The translations under genes were made by a program, and so were the position numbers. From Paracyclopina nana (lineage: Eukaryota; Arthropoda; Copepoda; Cyclopoida; Cyclopettidae), in contig JAGUCH010000003.1 of assembly GCA_019096065.1 (NCBI GenBank), positions 7,564,001 through 7,628,000 of the forward strand: a DNA stretch of 64,000 nucleotides, given 5' to 3'. This document shows, piece after piece, positions 31,944 to 44,400 of this stretch. How positions within the stretch are numbered: the stretch's first letter is position 1; every line of letters begins with the position of its first letter. The notes below the pieces were generated by a model, which saw only the letters and a program-made list of their open reading frames with translations, ran no database searches and was not told the DNA's origin.

Positions 31944-34922
31944 TTATTTGCTCCTTCTTGTACAGAAGACCAACTTCATTGAAGCCATTTTCGCGTTGAG
32001 CTTGTCCTTGAGGAATTGCAGTTTGACAGTGACCTCCTCCTTCAGCAAGTAGTAGCACATGGCCACAATTGCCATGCCAAGGAGCAAATAAACAAAGTTG
32101 ACCACCAATTTGACTTCATGCGTCGATGAATCTTGGTTAGTTGCAGTGGATGTGCCAGGCACGAGGTCACCGAAGCCGATTTTCCCCAGAGAAATGACAC
32201 AGAAGTACACCGAATCCAAGTAGTTCCAGCCTTCCCATTCGGCAAACATGACTGTTCCAATCAGGAGATAAATTGCAATCACCCACAAGCAAGTCGTGGA
32301 TGGAACGATCACCTGCCAACAGCGGAAAATCATGATTAGGAGAGCTACTTTTGATTATGGTGCTACACGTGCTGTGGTCAGGAATGAAAAGTTTTGGCAA
32401 GGAAATTATTATTGTAGGGGGAGAAGGGTCAGAGAGGTCTTCTCTACTTGGCAAGGGTCAGAGCCTCCTTGGCAATACTTTTGATTGAAAGAAGTTAATG
32501 TAATTGATTGCACTGAGTGCATTTTGGGAAACTTGAGGTTATTGCCAGTTGCGGTCAACCAAGAGACTCTTCTCTTGAGTGCTGAATTATCTAATGCTAA
32601 GAGGAGGGGATTTGGGGACTTGCTGTAGCGGTTGTAAAAAGGTCCCTCCTTTTCATCCGCCTGAAAGTCATTAATTTTCGTCTTCTGGTTGCTGCTGTAT
32701 CGTACCTGTTGTTCCAGCTCGTCCATGTAAGCTTCATCAAGCTCGTCCTCGCTCCCAAGACCTGGGAAATTAACGGCTTGTCTCCATTTTCTCTTGACAT
32801 TCCATCTGTAAGCTTTGGTATATAGCCATTTGAGGACTCCGGCGAAAACCTTGCCCATGTTCATGAAGTACAGAATATAGACAGGGATGCCAAAACAGGC
32901 GTAAATCATGACGCCTATTTTACCCCACTTTGTCTTGGGCACCAAGTTGCCGTAACCAATCATGGTGATAGTGCTGGAAAAGCACACCACAAAGACGTCT
33001 CTTAATGGTCATTATTGCAGTAATGTAGAGCATACGGCCAACTCCTATTGACCAATATGGCTTTTGCTATCCGAAAATGCAGCAACATTTCTTATGCGTC
33101 CCTCACACGTGATCAACAAAGACAGTGAGATTTACTTTGATCCTCGTGTTGCCTAGGATTATTTTTGGCGGCTAAATGTGTGCATTGTATCCCTTTTGCA
33201 TCCAAGAAACACAATAAAGTATGCGGCACAGTAGCACCTTCCACTTGGAATAAATTGGAGGATTGCTACCTTTCAAACTGCAGAATGCCCAGTTCCGTGG
33301 CGAAATATATACCCTAAGCAGCTAGTACTGCAACAAACTAGGTGCTATCTGTTATTGCTTGCAATAAAAAATGCAGTATTGCTCGCTTCTGTAGCAATTT
33401 AGGTAGCAAAAAGCGCAGCCATTTGTCCACATCCATTAAGATCATTGATGGATGCCAAACTCGCACCGAATAAAGGCTAAAAAGGCCATTTAGAAAAAGT
33501 GGGGAGAATTTCACTCGTCGATCATAATTCAAGAGGAAATGGCCTCTATTTGAATTGAGTGCTTTTATATTGGGCAATTTAGCCGTCGTGGGAGAAAACA
33601 GCGATGGCGGGTGCGTGAAAGCGCAGCGCCATTATTTCCATCTGCAAGTTGCAACAAAGTTCAATTAAGACAATTTGCTCATTAATGTCAACTGTCAAGA
33701 CGTTTCTCTTTCTGAACCATCTTCTTTCTCTTTGAAGGTCCCGAAAAATGAGCACACGCAGCAAAAAGTAGAAAAAGGGACGAAGCAGCAGAAGAAAAAA
33801 AAAAGTTGAGCAAGGGTTTTGGGTCATTTTACAGCTGCTGCCAGCTGTAAAACTGTAAAAAATGTCTTTGTGGTGTGTTCAATATGATATGCCTCAAGGT
33901 AAACATTAAGGCAGATGGGAAAGTCCACCGTTCTGCATTTGAGCGTCCATCATAGCCCTTATGCGCAAAATGCACAACTTTATCCTGATGAACACCGAGT
34001 GCCTGGTCTACATTTTGCTTCCAAGCTCGCTTATTCAGTGTATTGTAGGTGTCTGTCAGATCCCACAGCCTCTGAATGGTCGAGTTTCGAGTGGCCTCCA
34101 TCTCTATTAAGGTGGGATCCTCAACCTCGGTTTCCACTGCCTGAGAATACAGCAGCCCATTAATTTTCATCAAGACTTGGCCTTTATAGCAAGTATACCA
34201 CAAAATACAGAGTGCTATACGTCTCTATAACAGGGCTCATAAATTGGCACCAGCACCGCAGCAAGTGCCATTCTAAAAAATTGCATACACGTTATGATAA
34301 TTGGCTACTATATCCTATGTACACAGTACGTACGTACATGCTGCAGACCATAAAAATGCGAACGAACTTTCCAACTTTCCACAATGGCCAGAGGAGAACG
34401 CAAAAAGAACTGTTCATCTTTTAATGAGAGCTCATCTCGAAAAAGAGTTCGGCCAAGCGAAAATATCCCATTTTTCCCCTTAGGCTTTTTGTCACGTTTC
34501 CCCCCATTTAATTCAAGCTACATTCTGCTACGTTATATGCATGCTTGAAATCCAATGAATTCTAATGAAGTTTCAGTCACCCACACATTGAACACATTTG
34601 AAAGGCATTTGCGAAATAAGGTTAGTCTTGCCTGAAAAATTGATGCACCCACAATGGTGTAGCAGACGACCACAGCTCCCACTCCCACTTGTGTAAATAG
34701 AAATTCCACCATCTTTCGGATGCAATTCTTAAAAATTCTAGCTTTGTCCTCTGAAGAGTTGGAGGAGCCTTTCGACCTCAGCGACGATCTGCCAAGGGGC
34801 TCCACATATCCCTTGGGCCTGGTTTTTAGTGTTAAGTTCCTTTGGCGGTCCAATTTGGAGGAAGCTTGATATGAAATTCTGCTGCTTTTTCGCCGACCAC
34901 CGCCAGACAATTCGGCCATCAT
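31944..34922 (-). CDS. Two-pore-domain (K2P) potassium channel
   Basis: Four coding exons, 34632-34922, 33893-34140, 32448-32973 and 31944-32312, giving 477 residues. K2P channels are dimers that carry background K+ current across the plasma membrane. A basic Ser-rich N-terminus (1-70) precedes M1 (about 72-94, ending GASIFQ). An extracellular cap follows (98-165), then pore 1 (RWTFPSALMFTLSTITMIGYGN), M2 (GVMIYACFGIPVYILYFM), and a long cytosolic loop. M3 (CLWVIAIYLLIGTVMF), pore 2 (ISLGKIGFGDLVPG) and M4 (FVYLLLGMAIVAMCYYLL) complete the core, ending in a short basic tail. The first two introns must use GC donors (CAG|GCAAGA, GAG|GCATAT) to give this alignment. The residue before IGYG/IGFG is Met in pore 1 and Lys in pore 2, where Thr is usual. 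An acceptor (TTTTTTTGCAG) sits 15 bases before the ATG, so a 5' UTR exon lies upstream. Confidence 0.92.
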
Positions 34923-35147
34923 TTTGGAGGCTTTTTCCTGCAAAAAAAGCACGTAAATCGAATTTTAGTTCCGCATGTAAAAAAGGGCACGAGAGCTAGG
35001 CACAAACGACAAATGCACTTATGGAAAGGAGCTCAGCGCGTAGCTTCTAAGGGAGGAAAAGCAGCATCATTTGTCTTGCTTTTTTATTTTGCAAAAACCT
35101 TCTGGGAACTCCGCCTACCTCGAAATGATAGATTCGTAGATAAAACC

Positions 35148-35372
35148 TGGCCAGTCCACCAAGACAAGTCTTGACGCAACTTTTTTAGACCTCACGCAAC
35201 TAAGATTCAGTCATTGACTGAAGTCGTCTAATCACATAAAAAAGCGCTAAATTCAAAATTAGATTCTGCTCCCACTTGGCTCGCGGGAAGCTGAGCGCAC
35301 GCGGGTGATAAGAGCATAGTTTGACCGCTAGTTTAGCTAATTTCAGGTGGACCTTACATTCTAGCCTTGGAT
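35148..35372. repeat. Dispersed repeat, copy 1
   Basis: It shares two blocks with 37081-37486: CTTGACGCAACTTTTTT through GAGCGCACGC, and TTTAGCTAATTTCAG through CTTACATTCTAG. In this copy the blocks are almost adjacent. There is no ORF or terminal inverted repeat. Confidence 0.65.
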
Positions 35373-37080
35373 AAAACAACTTCAACTCTAATGAAGAGAG
35401 GAGCCAAACAATACAGTCCAATCAGAGCTTTTGAAAATAGCAGAACACACAATAGATTATAGTGACGAACTTTGACTTGGAAAAAGACGTTGGTCTTCCT
35501 AGGGCTAATGAAAATTGAATTATCAAGGCAGAAAATTAATTTCTCCCAGCCAATCATTAACATAGTATGGGTACGCGTAGCAAAGCGCAGTAGGAATGAA
35601 TATTTAAGGTGCTCCTTGCGTGCATCATTACTACTACTACTTTAGGCCTATCTCTCTCCCTCGTGAATGTAAATGAGATTTCATTATATGGAAGCGTCTT
35701 CAATGTGAAAGCTCCACTAAGTAATATCGATTGCTTTCACCTTGTTGCAAAATGGTCTCGCGCATCATCCCCATCTTCCCAAATCTCAAAAATGTTCCTC
35801 GTAACTTGGCCATTTTCACATTTTCCAGCACACCAGCTCCGATGGGATTTCCTTGGCCCTAGCTGTAACTTCGAGCAGCCAGTCGGCCGGCTGCTTAAAG
35901 AATTTCTCGCAGGAATTGAAAGTCAGCTAAGGCTTAAATGAAAAGGAGTTCCAGTTACAAAGGGTTTTCGCCTTCGCTTAAGCCGACTTTTGTGTAGAAG
36001 TGGCTGCAGCACAATGAGCACACACCCAAATGGCGACCATTTGACGCTGTGGGAAACTTGACTGCGAGTAACCACGACGTAAGTTCGCTCCCACCTTTCA
36101 ACTTCAAACTGTAATGCTAACATGGGAAACTTATTGCAATGTCTTGTACATTTGTGTTTAAGCAATGTTTGCCCATTCTTCACAGATGGGGAGCAGCTGT
36201 GTTGAGGAGGAAAAATAATCTAGCCTGCTCGCACATAATTCTGTGAAGGTATTATTATTTTGTAAGGGGCCAATACTCACAGATGGCTTTCTCTTTCTGG
36301 CCTCCATTTAATAGGTGCAACATCACAGCAGTACTACTACGTCAAATAGTGAAATCTAACTTGAATATAGTAGGACATATGATACTTGCTGTAGTCTTGA
36401 CTGCTGAAATTTACTTGGCTGGTGGCAGACAAAGTAAGTTTGAATTTTATGCGTGTGTTTGTTGCGCGAGGCTTTAGCGAGTTCTTTAGGAACCGTCCTG
36501 TCAAAACAAGCCTCGAGGATGAGCAATAAAGTTGAAGAAGCAACAATACAACTTATGGCTCTAAAAGAAGGCAGATATTTGTTTTAGGCCAAAAAAGCTC
36601 TTTTATTGCAGTACGCTGCTTTTCAGTGAAAGGTAGCTTGGCTACTGAATAGAGTCGTGGTGAACCTGCAAACTTTTTGGCTCTAAACAAAAACTGCAGC
36701 CTCTGCTTTCGTGATGAGGCAGTGCAGTTTTTGGCTCAAAATGACAGGGATTAAATTAGCACTGGCTGCTGATGTAATTCTGGATGATGTCCTGAAGACG
36801 ACAGCAAGATTTCCCAAAGAAGATGGGGGAAAAGTGGGGGTTAAAATAAGATAACAAAGGCCTTCTTTTCCCTCTCAAACTACGTGATAATTGCCAGGAA
36901 GACTTTTATTATGGAATACTTGATTGCTTGCACTGTGCCGATTTAGTTGTCGAAACCGCCACAGATGGCATTAGATGATTGGCGCTCTTAAAGCCATTAG
37001 GTTACGTAATAATCTAAACTAAACCTAAATTGCAATTTTGAACTTTTTCTGTAGTGAATTCCTGAAAATATTATATCACA

Positions 37081-37486
37081 GCCAGGCCCGTCTACCAAGG
37101 CATGCCTTGACGCAACTTTTTTAAGCCTCACGCAACCAAGATTCTGTCATTAGTTGGAGGGCGCCACAGTCGTCTAAGTACATAAAAAAAGGCGCTAAAT
37201 TCAAAATCAGATTCTTCTCCCCCTTGGCTTGCGTGAAGTTGAGCGCACGCTAGAAAATGATGCGAGTGACGTATTAATCTGAGCTACCAGATTTGGCTTT
37301 TTTCCCAACAAATTTGCCCTCATTTGACTCATTCTATAAGTGACAGATTTTTTTCTAATCACAAAGAGTAGCTCTGCCCGGTTATTTCCACAGATTTCTA
37401 TTTATTCTGTCAGAAACCCTTCAATAGCATAGTTAGACTCTGTGTTTAGCTAATTTCAGCTGGTAGTTCACCTTACATTCTAGATC
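37081..37486. repeat. Dispersed repeat, copy 2, with extra central sequence
   Basis: Same two blocks as 35148-35372, in the same orientation about 1.9 kb away. They are separated here by about 170 bp (37255-37424) that copy 1 lacks. Either copy 1 is internally deleted or copy 2 carries an insertion. Confidence 0.65.
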
Positions 37487-38607
37487 ATCTTGATCACAGC
37501 AAGAAATTTGCCAAAAGGGAAAGAAATAACTCCTTAAAGATATCTGTAGTGGCTGAATAATTGTCTGTCTGCATTTGTGTGAGTGGGAATGGCAATCTTT
37601 TTTATGGTAATTTGAGCCCATATTTTGGATTTTTTGCTTTTTTCGGGTCTGATCTACTTCAATGGTGCTAGAAAGATTGTAATGTAACCTTTTATTACTC
37701 TGACTATTCATGAAAGAATCAAGAAAAGCGGAAACTTCTATGAACCCGCTTCATACGCCAAAATTTGGGATTCGAATTTTAGCAGCGCCCCCTAGCGCCG
37801 CAACTGGGCTTAAAATAAAGCTTACTCCAAGCAATCAAGTATTGGAGGCTGCTTTTGAAGTGGCTCCAAAAATAGCCAAGAGATGCGCCCTAGGAGGATT
37901 TCTTAATAAATTCACACAGGCATGTGCACAAATGTCAACTCTCTTGCAAGCATTATACAATGCATATTTTCAATTGCTGTGAAGATTCTTAATGAATGAA
38001 CGGGGCCTACCAATTGTTCTATTGGCCTGTTTAAAACCAGACGCTCTCTTAAAAATGCCAAGTACCTCTTGACAAAGTTGAACAGATTGCAGGTTCTAGT
38101 AGTAAGGAACTTTTAATGCGTCAGCTAGCCCAAACTTTTCTCCAGAGAAGCAGCAGCTCTCTTCCCCTCCACTATTTTCACGTCTTTGACACTACTTGAT
38201 GTCACACAGGGTTATGCTCTACTTCGCTAAGTACAGTTTCGGAAAATCTCTGTAAAATGCACTCTATGTAGTTCACGGTCATGCAGCCCCATTTTCACAC
38301 TTTTGGAGCATGGCACTAGAAATGCTTTCACTTCAATGTGATGATATCAAATCATTTAGCAGATGCCAAAAGTTTGATGGTAGCTGGGTATTTCAAAATA
38401 ATTTGTCTTGGTCTCTTGACCTCAACAAGGCGGCCAATGATGAGCAAAAAACGGCCTTTGAAAGCTTCTTTCATGCTTCAAAATAGCTTTCACTTTTGTA
38501 AAATAAATTTGGCTCATGAGAAGGCTGTCAACACTAGATTTTTTCTAATCTTTCCAGTTGTTGCTCCACCTAAATATGCGCTGTGCCTCATGCATTTTGA
38601 TGACCCA

Positions 38608-38752
38608 GGCTCATTATCTTCCGCGTCTTTGATCGTAACGTGGTTGCGGTTGTTATCGGTTCTTATTTACTGACGAGGTTGCGATGTCAGTAAATAAGAA
38701 GCGATAACAACCGCAACCATGCTACGATCAAAGACGCGGAAGATAATAAGCC
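38608..38752. mobile_element. Hairpin element, GGCT(C/T)A-ended family, copy 1
   Basis: Two arms of about 67 bases differ at only about four positions. Termini are GGCTCATTATC and GATAATAAGCC. The loop contains AGGTTGCGATG. The inner stem (TTATCGGTTCTTATTTACTGA) is shared with the element at 61418-61566, but the outer arms differ. No coding capacity. Confidence 0.75.
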
Positions 38753-40780
38753 CCAATTTTACTCACTCGATATAGATTTCTGCAGCATTATTAATGACAA
38801 ACAGTCCCTTGCATTCTCAGCATGCTCACATTTTTGAGCATCCAATTTGCTCAATGTCCGCATTGACTGCAAAATTCTTTGGATTTTTATCTCATACAGA
38901 AAGTGTTTTTCCACTTCATTTTTGAGTTGTTTGCCTGCTTTTTTTGTGCCAATGACATTCATAAATGACTTTTGCCGAAGCCCCATTTTTCCACTTGCTT
39001 TCTTACTCAACTCAAGTGCCCAAGAGACCGAGACACCCGACAGTCTTCTCAATACAAGATTAATTCATAATTATTTTTTTTCTTCCAAGGCAGCTAAAAG
39101 GTCGAAAAATTGCACTCAGCGAGACATCAGCTGAGTTACCTTGGATACTTTTCTTCAAGGGGAATCTGCACAAGAAATCTGCATCCCCTACGAAAAATAT
39201 TGAAGCAATGCAGTAGATAGAATATTTTGCAAGTATGGCTGTATCTGTAAGATGTTTCCCGAATTCGTGCGTGCTTCTAAGTAAATGCTGTTTTCCATTT
39301 TCAAGGAAAAAAACTTTGGCACCACAGCTTCAAAACTTCTGCAGGAAAAGTGCCCTTTTTCTAATTTTTGCCTTTACCATATGGAAATAAGTACGCGAAG
39401 GTTGATACCGATAGCCTCATCAAGAATTCACATTACCAAATGAAATACAATTAAGTTTTTCTCAGGCCTGTTTTCACTCCCAGTGATTCTTTAGTCCATT
39501 CACGAGATGACAAAGTACAAACTTTGCAGTAGACTAACTGAGAGTCTCTCAAGGTGTTGCTGCATGTTTTTTTCCATCCACTCAATCAACTACCAGTTGT
39601 TTAAGTTTCTCTTTGGGTTCTCACCTCAACATTACCAAAATTATAAGTTTTTGTGTCAACTTTCGTGCAAAACTAATACATAACCATCTACTTCTAAAAG
39701 CAATCTGTCGAGGAACTTTTCTCATGCATTTCTAATCCACACGTTTTTGCTATGATCAACGTTTTGGTAAAAAACCGAACTATTATTTTTCCACAATTTC
39801 TGTGCTTGGTCAAAGCTTTTTTTAAATGCGCCTATCTACGAGAACTTTCCGGAGCACAATATGAATAAGGGGGAAATGTTGCTTTTTAAGCCCAAACTGC
39901 GTTACGGCAATTTCTCTTAGTTGGCTTGCAAGCAATTCATTTTCACCATCAAGATAAGCTCTTTTTTTTCTACGAAGAAATGTCCAGCAAGTTCTGTTGT
40001 GCTCTACAGATGCTACAATCAGCTCTCAAAAATTAAGTGTGTGGATAAGAAAAATTTGCTGGACTTTTTTGGCAAGGACGGATACAAACTATGGTGAGGT
40101 ATTAAAGCAAAGGCTTCTTTTAACAGCTATCTAGGGACCAACTTAAGAAAATGGCCCATACGGGGCTCATTACAGCTTTTAATACTTGCCCAAAATTGTT
40201 AAGTCTCCCAGGTTACTTACCACTTGCTTCGGATAAAATTATTCTAACAATAGGAGAAACACCATCACAATTAGCGAAGTAATTGGAAGTTCTTTGTGAG
40301 TTTTCCCCTTTCTTTTTGGTAAGTAGAGCAGATCTTGACGAAAGTCAATCTCACCTTTAACTAAAATTCGAGATGAAAAAGCACGAAAAACAACACTCAA
40401 GGCGCGCTTAAAAATGCGTCTACTACAGAATGCAAAACTGCTTTTAAGACGAAGGAAAGCTCCAAAACTTGCAAAGCTGAGTGGAAATCCAAATATTTCA
40501 AGTGGCCAAATCACCTAATCTTTACGGCTTAAAATACTGCGACGCCTTTCTTAAAAACCAAATCTCAAATGAAGTAAAGTAATTTAAAAAATGATCCGTC
40601 TAAAGTAATTATGCCTTCCTAGCAAGCTTGTTAGCAAAAGATGTCTGTCATTTTGTCAAATTATGAAGAGCACAGCCTTGAAAATGAAAAGTATACATTG
40701 TTCTACAAAATGTGAGCATGTTTCGTTCAAAGATTTCTTTGTGACGTATAACTTAAGTGTTTTTGCCACCTTTTCATAAG

Positions 40781-41468
40781 GCATTTCGGTATATCTGCCA
40801 AACCGCAAATCCACCTAAACGCAATCCACCTAAACGTAGTCCGTCTAAACGCAGTCCGCCTAAACGCAGTTCGCCTCAACGCAGTCAACACCAATACACA
40901 GACATGATTATTTCGGAATGCTTGTGAACAAAAAAAGTGATATTAATTTTAATGGTTTCTACGAAATCATTACTATATCAGGTCTTCTGGATTTATTACA
41001 GCATTGACTTGAAGGTGAATGTAACCCAAATGTTACCAAATTTGAGATTCTGGCCTATGCCATTAATTCTTTAAAAATCCTGTCTATCTGATGCATGGGC
41101 CATTTTTCTGACAGAATGAACAGCATTGATCCAATCTAATATTTATGTTGCTGAGCATTTGAGAGACTTGCAGATTAGTTTATAGGTAACAAACTCTTTG
41201 AATAGTTCTAACCAAATATGAGCTCATCTGAAAAAGCCTGCCATGTTTACTACGTACTCTGTACAAATATCAAACTTTGAAAGCTTAAAGATTTTTCTGC
41301 ATAGGTACCACTTCATATGTGCTCACATTAAAATGTTTAATTACTATGCAGAAAGGTTAGTTGCGTTTTTAAAGTAGACTGCTTTTAGATGGACTGCGTA
41401 AAAGCAGATTTGCGTAAAAGTGGATTGCGTTAAAGTAGATTTGCGGTTAGGTAGTACATTCGGCATTT
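40781..41468. mobile_element. Foldback element with 15-bp subterminal tandem repeats
   Basis: The left end has ACCGCAAATCCACC followed by about five 15-bp units of the type CCACCTAAACGCAAT (40805-40885). The right end (about 41370-41455) has the inverse, with units such as GTAAAAGTGGATTGC, closing with TTTGCGGTTAGG. The outermost bases (CATTTCGG and CGGCATTTCC) are also inverted. The interior of roughly 450 bp is unique and lacks an ORF. The structure is foldback-like, as in the unrelated element at 21066-21682. Confidence 0.65.
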
Positions 41469-44400
41469 CCGTTGAATTATTGCTCTCACTGACCACCTCC
41501 GCACCTTGCAACATCATGAAAGAAAGTTTAAAGTTCAATAAATATGAGAAAATGAAAAAATTGACCTTGTATGGTAACAGTGCAATATCTGTGATGCTCA
41601 TGATGTCCAAGCGTAATGAAGAGGGAGGGAGGCTTAAGCAATGCATCGCCGAAAACATGATCCTCGAAATCCTCTTATTTCTGTTGTCACATCTTTACAG
41701 AATAGCTATCAATACAAGAGCAGTACATTGATTGTGCACCAATTTGAGCCAATGCAAATTGATGGGCCTTTTAGAAAGCTCAATAAGATTTATTTTGCAT
41801 GATTCGTGTAATTTACTATAGTAGTAAACGAAGACTTGCCATCCTATATGCGTAATCCCTCTGGGTCCTTATTCCTTGATTGCGTTTCTGAGTGGAGGAA
41901 ACAAGCCTTACATGTTCTTCAATTCAGGACACAAATCAATGGCGCATTGAGAAGCAGAGTGCTGCTTCGCACAGCCACCATCTAATTTCCCGGACGTTAA
42001 ATCAAGGCTGGTAAATTGCGAGGGAATTTTTCAGCACAAAAGTAGTTTGATCTACTGGCTAAATCATTTAGAGAATCTGCTGAATAATCCGTTTTTACGA
42101 CAACTTTGCAGCTTTACAGCTATTCAAAGTGCCCAAATGGGCAGAAAAATAAGCATGCAAGAAAGTGCATTCGATATAAGCACTGCAGGCTGGAACGCAA
42201 TTTGCATTACGAGCCGTTTACTAGGTAAATTCGCACACAGTTTTTGTGAAGTCACAAGTCGGACAATTGGTTTAGTCCGGCACTAAAAATTCCATAGTTG
42301 TCGCAGGAACAAAGTCCAGAGGCAGACATGACAAAAATACATACAACTCAATTTGCACTGCACAGTGGATATATGATTAGCTACAAAATGTTCCTAGAGG
42401 CTTTCACATTTTTAGAAAGCATCAGATTGGAAGTTGCCGTGCTCCTTGATTCGACCTCAATTAAAACAAGAATTTTCCACTATATCGATTTCATCAAATG
42501 CATATGACGGATCCTGGCTGTGTTTGATCCACATAATAGCTCTTTGGAGCTTTGATGAATTAAAAGAGAAAACAATCTACATAATAGACGTTGATGTTGC
42601 AAACCATCCTCAAGGCCAGGCCCGAATTTGGCTTCATCTGCAGCCAAAACTTGCACTACTCTATACATACTATGGTAGAAGTAGTCTTTTGTACATTGTA
42701 GCCATGGCTATCTCAAGAGTATTGCCTTGCAGCCACAGCACGAAAACAAGGCCAACCTCAAATGAGTAGGCCGAATAATCAGCCAAGCAACAGCTAAATT
42801 AAAACTTTCACATAATTAGAAGAGTTGGCCAAGAAGTCCGAGGAATTCGAAAACTTTCTGGGTTTAAAATTAATATGAGCATCCTTAAAATAAATGGTGA
42901 AAGAGACTATGAAAAACGTACGAAATTTGGCAATCAGTGGCTCTGGTGGCAGCACAATAATAGAGCTTCTCAAATTCACGTTCCACTGATCAAGGAGAAC
43001 TTGGTTGAAAACTGTACTAGACGATTTTTCTCTCTTCTAGGCCATGCTAAAATAGGCAAAAGGGACTTTTCAGATCAAAAACCATGCAACCCTTGAACTT
43101 TCTCAAAGAAGTCCTAGATGGCCAATAGAAAAAGTCCAATACAAATATCTGCCAAGAGACTTCTTCATTCTCATGAAAGTTCTGAGGAGCCTGTACTGCC
43201 AAATGAATTCACCAATTATAGGTAGAGGGATCGATTGGCAATCAACTCCAAGCTGATTAATTTCTCCCCTTTCTAGAGGATTCTTCTACTAACTACTCTT
43301 TTGAAGAACAAATGAAATACGGGATGCAGAAGTGTATTGAAAGCAAATACAATCTTAGGAGCAAAATAAGGCCTGAAACCTGTAGGAGTGATGCAGAAGC
43401 TCCTTTGCCTGATCTTGTTTTGCACAAAGACAAATACTTATAAGGAACACAATATACAACTGTAAGGCTACAAAGCAGCGAAAGAAGCTTGGTGATTTCC
43501 CGAACGTTGTGCAAAGAGCACTTTTTCTTGCTCAAAAAGATGCCTTTTGTCTGGCAATAGGAGATAGCTCTGAGAAACAAAACACGAGTTCGTTACAAAT
43601 CTTGTATTTGATAAGACACAAGTAGTAATCGATGCCATAAATCAAATAGATCGAGGCACTATTGTATATGGTACACGTATGCTATCCGGAAAGGAAGAAT
43701 GGAAAGCGTTCCTTTTTCCTTAGCTTTGGGCAACGAAAGAAAGTTCTTCCTCCCTTTAGGTAGTTGTACCATAGTACTGTAGTAGTAGGTCAATTAAGGA
43801 TTTTAGGCCTCATTTATCAAGAAGAGGAGTTTTAGGAGTTAAAGGGCTTCTACTTCCTCTCTTGTGATAGTATTATAATACGTCAAAGCATTTCAGTGAG
43901 TGCTTTGAAAATGTCACTCAATATTCAATCAGCTCTAGATTCTGTCACCACCAAAGTTGTAAAAAAGAAGACATATTGTAGCTAAGTAAGGATCAAGAGA
44001 AGGCAATAACTTTCCTCGGTTTTCTTCAGTTTGGAGAGACTTATTAACTAATCTTGGAGGCTTTTCTCAAGGCCCGAGGCTGACCCCGAAAGTTTTGCCA
44101 ACTTAAATATACCCCCAACTGCGACTGCCCTTCAAGCAAGGAGCAGCACAACAAAATTCTGTAGAGTACTAGCTTACTTGAACCCGCCAAAACTTACTTA
44201 GGCTGAAAACTTTTTACAGCATGGATTGTTTATATAAGCGCGCGAACTTGAATTAATCTTTTATGATAATAAAATGAGAAAGTTTTTCCCCTTTCTTCTT
44301 ATGTTCAGAACTTCCTCGACTGCTTTGATTAGAGCCAATGTCGGAGGTGGTTGGTTGTTGTTCCCACCACAGCTCTAAAATAAGCCGAAATATGGCAAGA

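Larger units (their letters stand above)
34953..40780. other. Gene-poor spacer with dispersed repeats
   Basis: No coding exon is supported. It should contain the K2P promoter and 5' exon near its left end. It holds two copies of a dispersed repeat (35148-35372 and 37081-37486) and a hairpin element (38608-38752). The plus-strand frame at 37710-37982 overlaps a GCGCCCCCTAGCG motif and has no family similarity. Confidence 0.45.

Noticed and set aside
40800-40890. CRISPR-like array of short repeats
   Set aside because: The 15-bp units are contiguous without spacers, diverged, and mirrored at the other end of a foldback element in a eukaryotic genome.
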